NCBI GenBank assembly: GCA_030650495.1
Contig: JAUSEB010000034.1
Location: forward strand, 1 to 34,423
Reading direction: 5' to 3'
DNA from: Armatimonadota bacterium
GTDB taxonomy: Bacteria; Armatimonadota; UBA5829; JAUSEB01
Length of the DNA: 34,423 bases
The notes beneath the pieces are model-generated. The model searched no databases, was not told where the DNA came from, and saw nothing but the letters and a program-made list of their open reading frames with translations. Position 1 is the first letter of the stretch; every line of letters starts with the position of its first letter. Shown in pieces: positions 29,348 through 34,423 of this stretch. Made by a program: the position numbers and the translations under genes.

Positions 29348-30289
29348 ATGCTGAAGAATTTCGGTGAATTACTGAAGGCGGTTGCATCAGAACCGGCGAG
29401 AAAAATAGCGGTGGCAGCCGCGAACGATAAGACTTTGGTCGCGGCGCTGAAACAAGCGATTGATGAGGATGTTGCCATCCCTGTTTTAGTTGGCGATAAG
29501 AAGATGATAAGCGGCTTCGCTTCAGAGCTTGGCTGGTCATTGGCTGATGGCCAGATAGTTGATTCGCCAAACGAGATAAGCGCGGCGAGAGAGGCAACGC
29601 GCCTCGTCCGGGAAGGCCGGTGCGAAATCCTGATGAAAGGACAGATTCACACGGATGACTTCTTGCGTGCTGTCCTCGATAAAGAAGCTGGGCTGAGGAC
29701 CGGAGCGGCGATGAGCCATGTGTTCATTCTGGAATTGCCTGCTCAAGAGCGCCTGCTTTTCGTCACCGATGGAGCGATGAACATAGCCCCCGATTTGGTC
29801 CGCAAGTCGGAGATTATCCTAAACGCCGTCTCTCTCGCTAACGCATTCGGCTTTGAAAAGCCGACAGTGGCTGTGGTGGCCGCGGTGGAGTTGGTCAATC
29901 CGGCTATGCCTGCCACGCTCGACGCGGCGGCGCTTGCCAAGATGTCCGACCGGGGACAGTTCCCGAACTGCATAGTAGACGGGCCATTCGGATTCGATAA
30001 CGCCGTCAGTGTTGCCGCCGCCCGGCAGAAGAAGATAAGTTCTCCGGTTGCGGGCAAGGCGGACATACTGCTGGCGCCGAACATAGAGGCGGGAAATATG
30101 CTCGTCAAATGCTTCTCCCATCTTTGTGGCGGTACAACGGCGGGAGTGTTGGTGGGAGCTTCGGTCCCAGTGGTTTTGACCTCAAGGGCTGACAACGCGG
30201 AAGCTAAGTTTTTATCTATCGCCGCCGCTGCGCTTATGGTAAACATGAGCCGGAGTGGGAATCTGAAAGTCGGAAAAGTACATTACTAG
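29348..30289 (+). CDS. ptb: Phosphate butyryltransferase/acetyltransferase (PTA_PTB family)
   Basis: This 313-residue phosphotransacylase exchanges CoA and phosphate on a short-chain acyl group. Family blocks are AVAAANDKTLVAALKQA near residue 21, EILMKGQIHTDDFLRAVLDKEAGLRTG near 94, LPAQERLLFVTDGAMNIAPDL near 130, CIVDGPFGFDNAVS near 207 and LLAPNIEAGNMLVKCFSHLCGG near 239. These fit Ptb better than classical Pta. No butyrate or acetate kinase is in the window, so the chain length used and the pathway are uncertain. AAGGAG lies 6 bases upstream of the ATG. It follows folP by 18 bases and is probably cotranscribed. Confidence 0.88.
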   Translation: MLKNFGELLKAVASEPARKIAVAAANDKTLVAALKQAIDEDVAIPVLVGDKKMISGFASELGWSLADGQIVDSPNEISAAREATRLVREGRCEILMKGQIHTDDFLRAVLDKEAGLRTGAAMSHVFILELPAQERLLFVTDGAMNIAPDLVRKSEIILNAVSLANAFGFEKPTVAVVAAVELVNPAMPATLDAAALAKMSDRGQFPNCIVDGPFGFDNAVSVAAARQKKISSPVAGKADILLAPNIEAGNMLVKCFSHLCGGTTAGVLVGASVPVVLTSRADNAEAKFLSIAAAALMVNMSRSGNLKVGKVHY

Positions 30290-30333
30290 CAGCCAACGGA
30301 TAAAGTCATCAACTATACTTCGGGACACGCTTT

Positions 30334-30453
30334 GGGAATGTTCAAAAATGCCGATTCCTATGTAGCTCGGGGCCTTGTGCCCCGTCTGCCGAGCGTAAAT
30401 TCACTACCGCCGACCGGCCACAAGGGCCGGGGCTACGGTTTTTGAACACTCCC
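30334..30453. mobile_element. MITE-like element, TAGCTCGGGGCC core, copy B
   Basis: GGGAATGTTCAAAAA and TTTTTGAACACTCCC bound the same core as copy A (11066-11180), including both GC hairpins. It lies free in the 272-base gap between ptb and the GHL10 gene. A GCTTCGGGAT/ATCCCGAAGC hairpin (30487-30514) follows it. Confidence 0.85.
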
Positions 30454-30527
30454 GCTTTTCGTCCCGAAGAAACCTTGTTGTGGAGCGCTTCGGGATGAAA
30501 AGCGATCCCGAAGCATACTGAGGTGCA

Positions 30528-30556
30528 TTACTGGCTACCGGCTGCTGCTGTATAGG
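30528..30556 (+). promoter_or_regulatory. Possible promoter of the GHL10 gene, leaderless type
   Basis: TTACTG (30528-30533), 17 bases and TATAGG (30551-30556) end 5 bases before the ATG at 30562. No ribosome-binding site is present. The boxes are weaker than those of wzm. Confidence 0.35.
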
Positions 30557-30561
30557 TTTTA

Positions 30562-32448
30562 ATGAAAAAGTTAAACATTGCTATACTATCAATACTCCTA
30601 TCTTTGGCCTGCACTGCCTGCGTATCAGCCCAGCAGGCAGCCGCGCCTCGACCAATAGAAGGACGGGCAATCTGGATGGACTCCGGCGCAATTCCTACAA
30701 ATCACAGCGAGATTCGGGAAATGGTGGACCGCTATTCCCAAGCGGGGATCAACATTTTGATGCCGGAAGTTTTCCGAAATGGTTATACGATATATCCAAG
30801 CAGGATTGCGACGCAACTTCCCAAGTTCGCGCCGCATGATCCGTTGCGCGTTCTTATCTCCGAAGCGCATAAACGCAAGATGGAGGTCCACCCCTGGGTG
30901 TGGGTCTTTCGCGTTGGACATACAGGCGACCAGGGCGGCGTTCTGAAACAACATCCTGATTGGGCGGCGGTGAACAAAAGTGGAGAAAAACTCTCCCCCG
31001 GCGGCGGGCTGTGGCTCTGCCCATCCATGCCTGAGACCAGGAAGTTTCTATTCCAAGTTTATCGAGAGTTGCTGGCCAACTATGACGTCGATGGAATCCA
31101 TCTCGACTACATTCGTTTCGAGAACGAGACTCCTATTCCATATTGTTATAACGACAGCTGCCGGTCAAAATTCAAAGTTGAGTACGGGATAGACCCTATC
31201 GACATCGACCCGTTCAGCGCCGCGCAGTTGAGCTGGAATTCCTGGCGGGAACGGCTTGTCAATACGTTCGCGCAGCAGGTCGAGCTTGAGGCGAAACGCA
31301 TAAGACCCGATCTGAAAGTCTCAGCGGCGGTGGCGTCTGAACCAAATACGGCCAGGACAAGCTATATGCAGAATTGGCCGAACTGGGCGGCGAACAAGTG
31401 GGTGGATTTCCTCACACCGATGACGTATACAGCAAATACCGGCAGATTCCGCGAATTGGTGGAAACTGAAATGGCTACGGTCGATTTCAAGACACTGCTA
31501 TTCCCCGGATTGGGGCTGCATTTGCACGGAAGCTCATCGCCGATGCTGGAGCAAATAGCCGCCGCGCGCGAATCCGCCGCTTCGGGCGTCACTCTGTTCG
31601 CTTCGTCTTACTTCAAAGAGCCGTTTATCGATGCAGTGCGCGAAGGTCCATTTTCAACAAAAGCAAAACCTCCGTTTCGAGTCTCGCGGGACGAGATTCA
31701 GTGTAAAGCAAAAGGCAGGCAGGTGGCGTCAGCGGCTCCAACGATGGAGGAGCGCGACGCATATAATTTGCTCAAGTATCTGGACTATCAGGAAGCGCAG
31801 ATTGGCTATGTGGCTCCTGAGCCTCCACCGTTGTTTATGCCTTCGGTGGCGTTGCCATTGCCGTCGGTTAGTGTTCCAAAGGTTACAACGCCTCCTAAGA
31901 TTGATGGTCAATTGTCGGAAGATATTTGGAATAACGCCGTGGAGATCACGCTGAACTACACATCAATGGGCGATCCCGCTCCTGTCCCTACTCACATCAA
32001 ACTCGCGTATGACGACACAAACCTATACATCGGCGCAATGGCTATCGAGCCGGAAATGTTGGAGATTAGGGCCGCACAGACAAAACGCGACGGCCCGGTG
32101 TTCTACGATGATTCAATCGAGCTATTCCTCGATCCGGGCGGCCGGCGTAAATCCTATTTCCATCTTGCGGCTAATACCCTGGGCGCGCAGTTCGATCAGA
32201 GGCTGCTTACACCCGCTTGGAATGGGAAATGGGTTGTGGCTTCCGGCAAATCCACTGATTCTTGGACTCTGGAATTCGCAATTCCATTCGGTGAGCTTGG
32301 CGCTTTAACACCCAAACCCGGAGACAGTTGGACCGCCAATTTTGCCAGGGATCGATTCGTGACAGGCGAACCGGAGTATTTAACCTGGTCCGTAACTTAT
32401 GGCTCATTCCACCAGCTGTATAGGTTTGGTTCGTTAATCTTTAACTAA
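30562..32448 (+). CDS. Secreted GHL10-type glycoside hydrolase with C-terminal CBM9
   Basis: This 628-residue exported protein has a signal peptide MKKLNIAILSILLSLACTACVSAQ. A GHL10/DUF187-type TIM-barrel domain spans about residues 35-370, with GRAIWMDSG, INILMPEVFRNGYTIYPS, EVHPWVWVFRVG, LWLCPSMPETRKF, the typical DGIHLDYIRF and DFLTPMTY. After a proline-rich linker, a CBM9-like domain fills the last 190 residues (PPKIDGQLSEDIWNNA, DDSIELFLDPGGRRKSYFH, WTLEFAIPFGEL). Family members act on extracellular or cell-wall glycans; the bond cut is not evident. The stand-alone CBM9 protein at 8495-9256 shares the domain. No lipobox is seen, so it is probably released. Confidence 0.9.
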   Translation: MKKLNIAILSILLSLACTACVSAQQAAAPRPIEGRAIWMDSGAIPTNHSEIREMVDRYSQAGINILMPEVFRNGYTIYPSRIATQLPKFAPHDPLRVLISEAHKRKMEVHPWVWVFRVGHTGDQGGVLKQHPDWAAVNKSGEKLSPGGGLWLCPSMPETRKFLFQVYRELLANYDVDGIHLDYIRFENETPIPYCYNDSCRSKFKVEYGIDPIDIDPFSAAQLSWNSWRERLVNTFAQQVELEAKRIRPDLKVSAAVASEPNTARTSYMQNWPNWAANKWVDFLTPMTYTANTGRFRELVETEMATVDFKTLLFPGLGLHLHGSSSPMLEQIAAARESAASGVTLFASSYFKEPFIDAVREGPFSTKAKPPFRVSRDEIQCKAKGRQVASAAPTMEERDAYNLLKYLDYQEAQIGYVAPEPPPLFMPSVALPLPSVSVPKVTTPPKIDGQLSEDIWNNAVEITLNYTSMGDPAPVPTHIKLAYDDTNLYIGAMAIEPEMLEIRAAQTKRDGPVFYDDSIELFLDPGGRRKSYFHLAANTLGAQFDQRLLTPAWNGKWVVASGKSTDSWTLEFAIPFGELGALTPKPGDSWTANFARDRFVTGEPEYLTWSVTYGSFHQLYRFGSLIFN

Positions 32449-32520
32449 CTTATACAGCCCAACACCCAACACCTCAAATATGCTAAAATACCCTCTGAAC
32501 AAAAACGAGGAGGGACTTAA

Positions 32521-33603
32521 TTGAAGGTCGGAATAGTAGGGCTTCCGGGAGTTGGCAAAACGACTTTATTTCGCGCGCTGACGCATGGCGCCGCAACTCA
32601 AGAAGCCCGTGGAGCGCAGGCGGGTATTACAACTGGAGTCGTAACGGTTCCCGATGAAAGATTTGACTGGTTGGTGGATCATCACAAGCCAAAGAAAGCT
32701 ACTCCCGCGTCTGTCGAATTCGTGGACGGAGCGCCGTCTATGGGTGAAGAAGTCCGCAAGTTCGTAGCGAATTTCCTGACGCAAGTGCGCTCCGTGGATG
32801 CGCTTCTCCATCTCGTCCGCACATTTGAATCCGACCTGCTTGGCTCCCCTACCCCAATTACCGACCTCCAACGCATACAAGACGAACTGATACTTGCGGA
32901 CTTGCAGATGGTTGAGACCCGCATGGAGCGGTTGGAAAAACAATTGCACGGCACAAAAACAGGCGCGGTGACACCGCATACCATCGAACGCGATCTTATG
33001 CGCGAGATAAAAGATTGGCTGGAAGCAGAGAAATCGTTAGCGGCGTTCGAGTTCACACCGGATCAGACGAAGACCATTCGCGGATTTGAATTCCTCACCC
33101 TCAAACCGGCGATGGTCGTGGCGAATATAGCTGAGGATGAGGTCGGTAAAGAGCTATCTGGGCAAGCAGCCGAACTTAAAACCCACTGTGAAGCAAATGG
33201 GCTTCCATTCGAGGCATTATGCGCAAAGCTGGAAGCGGAGATTGCCGAATTGCCCGAAGATGAGCAGCAGTCATATCTTGAGGCTATGGGAGTCGAGCAG
33301 CCCGCGAGAAATACGATCGTCCGTGAGGCGTACAAAGCAACCGGGATGATGTCCTTCTTCACCGCGGGCGAGCCGGAGGTCCGGGCGTGGACAATATCCG
33401 CCGGATCGCCTGTCATCGAAGCGGCGGAAAAGATACATTCAGATATCGCCAGGGGGTTTATCCGGGCTGAAGTGGCGAATTTCGACGTTGTGAAAGAGGC
33501 CGGTTCTTGGGAAACCGCAAAGCAGCAGGGGAAAGTCGATCTGCACATGAAGGATTATGTCGTTAAAGATGGAGATATAATGTATATCAGGTTTAAGGTT
33601 TAG
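32521..33603 (+). CDS. ychF: Ribosome-binding ATPase YchF
   Basis: YchF is an Obg-family P-loop protein that prefers ATP and binds the 50S subunit. The 360 residues have Walker A GLPGVGKTTLFRAL near residue 7, the switch region EFVDGAPSMG near 61, the helical coiled-coil insert (residues 125-200), NIAEDE near 201 in place of the GTPase NKxD motif, and a C-terminal TGS domain FFTAGEPEVRAWTISAG ... GFIRAEV ... YVVKDGDIMYIRF. This is standard length and order. The start is a TTG at 32521 with GGAGGG upstream. It is monocistronic between repeats. Confidence 0.96.
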   Translation: MKVGIVGLPGVGKTTLFRALTHGAATQEARGAQAGITTGVVTVPDERFDWLVDHHKPKKATPASVEFVDGAPSMGEEVRKFVANFLTQVRSVDALLHLVRTFESDLLGSPTPITDLQRIQDELILADLQMVETRMERLEKQLHGTKTGAVTPHTIERDLMREIKDWLEAEKSLAAFEFTPDQTKTIRGFEFLTLKPAMVVANIAEDEVGKELSGQAAELKTHCEANGLPFEALCAKLEAEIAELPEDEQQSYLEAMGVEQPARNTIVREAYKATGMMSFFTAGEPEVRAWTISAGSPVIEAAEKIHSDIARGFIRAEVANFDVVKEAGSWETAKQQGKVDLHMKDYVVKDGDIMYIRFKV

Positions 33604-33608
33604 TCCTG

Positions 33609-33630
33609 TTTCGGCATTGAAATGCCGAAA
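33609..33630. repeat. TTTCGGCATT hairpin, copy 2
   Basis: TTTCGGCATT and AATGCCGAAA pair perfectly around GA just after ychF. It has the same type as 21731-21755. An A-run rather than a T-run follows, so it is not a normal terminator for ychF. Confidence 0.75.
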
Positions 33631-33663
33631 GACCGAAAAAAATGCGAATAATTCGGGGGGGTA

Positions 33664-33692
33664 TTGACAAGTTTGTAACCCGCTCATACAAT
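33664..33692 (+). promoter_or_regulatory. Consensus promoter of the exported TPR gene
   Basis: TTGACA (33664-33669), 17 bases and TACAAT (33687-33692) form a near-consensus sigma-70 promoter, with a leader of about 47 bases ending in a strong ribosome site. Confidence 0.8.
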
Positions 33693-33746
33693 ACTGTAAG
33701 CTTGCTCGACATTTGATTGGATAGAAGATAATGAAAGGAGATTTGT

Positions 33747-34423
33747 ATGAGCAAAAAGCGGGTTTTAATCAATCTGTTGGCTTTTCTTCTTACCGTTTTC
33801 ATCCTGGCATCCTCTGCCGCATTGGCTACGACGCGCGAAGACGCGAAACTTCAGTACTTCAGAGGAATCAATTTTGGGATGAACGATAAGGCCATCGTGG
33901 AGTGGCAGAAGGTCTTAACGGATTTTTCTGACCAACGCGAGATATGCGCCGACGCTCAGCTCCAAATCGGCGCTGCTTATAAGTATATGAGCCGGTTCGA
34001 CCAGGCGATTGTCGAATTTCAAAAGGTAGTGAACGACTACCCCGATCAACGTTACCCCAGAGCCGACGCGCTTTATTATCTCGGCCAGCTTTACCAGGAA
34101 AAAGGAGATCTATCTCAAGCCATAGCGGCGTTTGGAAGCGTAGTATCGGAATATTCGGATATGGGATGGAGAGCGGCCAGGGCAAAGTTGGCTATGGCAA
34201 GAGCCTTGGACTTGTCAGGACAAACAGACGCCGCGCTTGAGGCGTTGAACGGGACGGTCATGGGATACTCTTCCGTAAGGTCGGTCTGCGCGGAGGCCGC
34301 GGTAGAGATCGGCCAGATACTGGTGAGTGACAATAAGAAGAATTACGACCAGGCGATAATTCAGTTTAGTGAAGTTCTAAACGAATATAAGGATGAACGC
34401 GCCGCGTGCGCGCAAGCGCTGTT
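33747..34423 (+). CDS. Exported tetratricopeptide repeat protein, C-terminus outside window
   Basis: The 225 visible codons begin with a signal peptide (MSKKRVLINLLAFLLTVFILASSAALA) followed by repeated TPR units. Examples are RGINFGMNDKAIVEWQKVLTDFSD, GAAYKYMSRFDQAIVEFQKVVNDYPD, YYLGQLYQEKGDLSQAIAAFGSVVSEY and, near the edge, NYDQAIIQFSEVLNEYKD. The spacing and the D/Y-x-P-type ends resemble envelope TPR proteins of the YbgF/BamD kind, so a periplasmic scaffold role is likely but unproven. AAGGAG lies 6 bases before the ATG at 33747, and a near-consensus promoter is upstream, which suggests high expression. Confidence 0.88.
   Translation, partial: MSKKRVLINLLAFLLTVFILASSAALATTREDAKLQYFRGINFGMNDKAIVEWQKVLTDFSDQREICADAQLQIGAAYKYMSRFDQAIVEFQKVVNDYPDQRYPRADALYYLGQLYQEKGDLSQAIAAFGSVVSEYSDMGWRAARAKLAMARALDLSGQTDAALEALNGTVMGYSSVRSVCAEAAVEIGQILVSDNKKNYDQAIIQFSEVLNEYKDERAACAQAL

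Noticed and set aside
33609-33630. Rho-independent terminator of ychF.
   Set aside because: The stem is good but is followed by an A-run on the plus strand, and the same hairpin occurs after another gene as a dispersed repeat.

Overview
The window is 34.4 kb of dense bacterial DNA (about 30 genes, short operons, many small palindromic repeats between them). KDO and ADP-heptose precursor genes (kdsA, kdsB, rfaE2), a Wzm/Wzt-type exporter and RodA point to a rod-shaped bacterium with a Gram-negative-type envelope. CBM9-like and GHL10-like secreted sugar proteins, zinc dehydrogenase/class II aldolase sugar genes and the intergenic repeat density recall Armatimonadota or a neighbouring little-cultured phylum. 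That placement is an inference from gene content only; no rRNA or tRNA gene was seen.

Layout. 1-4738 (minus): a sugar dehydrogenase (cut by the window edge), class II aldolase, a six-hairpin glycosidase-like protein and a DUF1015 protein. 5085-6718 (plus): a redox operon of a CsoR/CstR-type repressor, a membrane-anchored thioredoxin, a tiny two-helix membrane protein whose reading frame needs UGA read as selenocysteine, and an OsmC-like protein. 6961-9256: a glycosyltransferase and a secreted CBM9 protein. 9361-12072: panB, panC and an aldo/keto reductase. 12305-15904: prmC, tsaC, rfaE2, kdsB, kdsA, mostly overlapping. 15948-18170 (minus): a Bpu10I-like restriction endonuclease and a SPPY-type DNA methyltransferase, in more AT-rich DNA that looks acquired. 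18325-21704: wzm, wzt, Trm112-like, aroQ and an M24 peptidase. 21957-25936: rodA (minus) divergent from a pair of M16 peptidases. 26347-34423: a small membrane protein, a YHS protein, TPR proteins, folP, a Ptb-type phosphotransacylase, a GHL10-CBM9 protein, ychF and a partial exported TPR protein.

The most interesting system is the 5.1-6.7 kb operon. A consensus sigma-70 promoter abuts three 7-bp CsoR-type half-sites. The repressor keeps the two sensing cysteines but has Arg where copper CsoR has His, as in persulfide-sensing CstR. The third gene has an in-frame UGA at codon 28, placed where its presumed DUF6132-type relatives have a conserved Cys. It is followed at once by a two-part hairpin that fits the bacterial SECIS rules. 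Together these suggest a thiol/selenol redox module responding to reactive sulfur or metal.

A second theme is repeats. At least six families of short palindromes or MITE-like elements lie between genes, and some have moved into gene ends: they form the C-termini of OsmC and PanC and interrupt the signal-peptide regions of both M16 peptidases.
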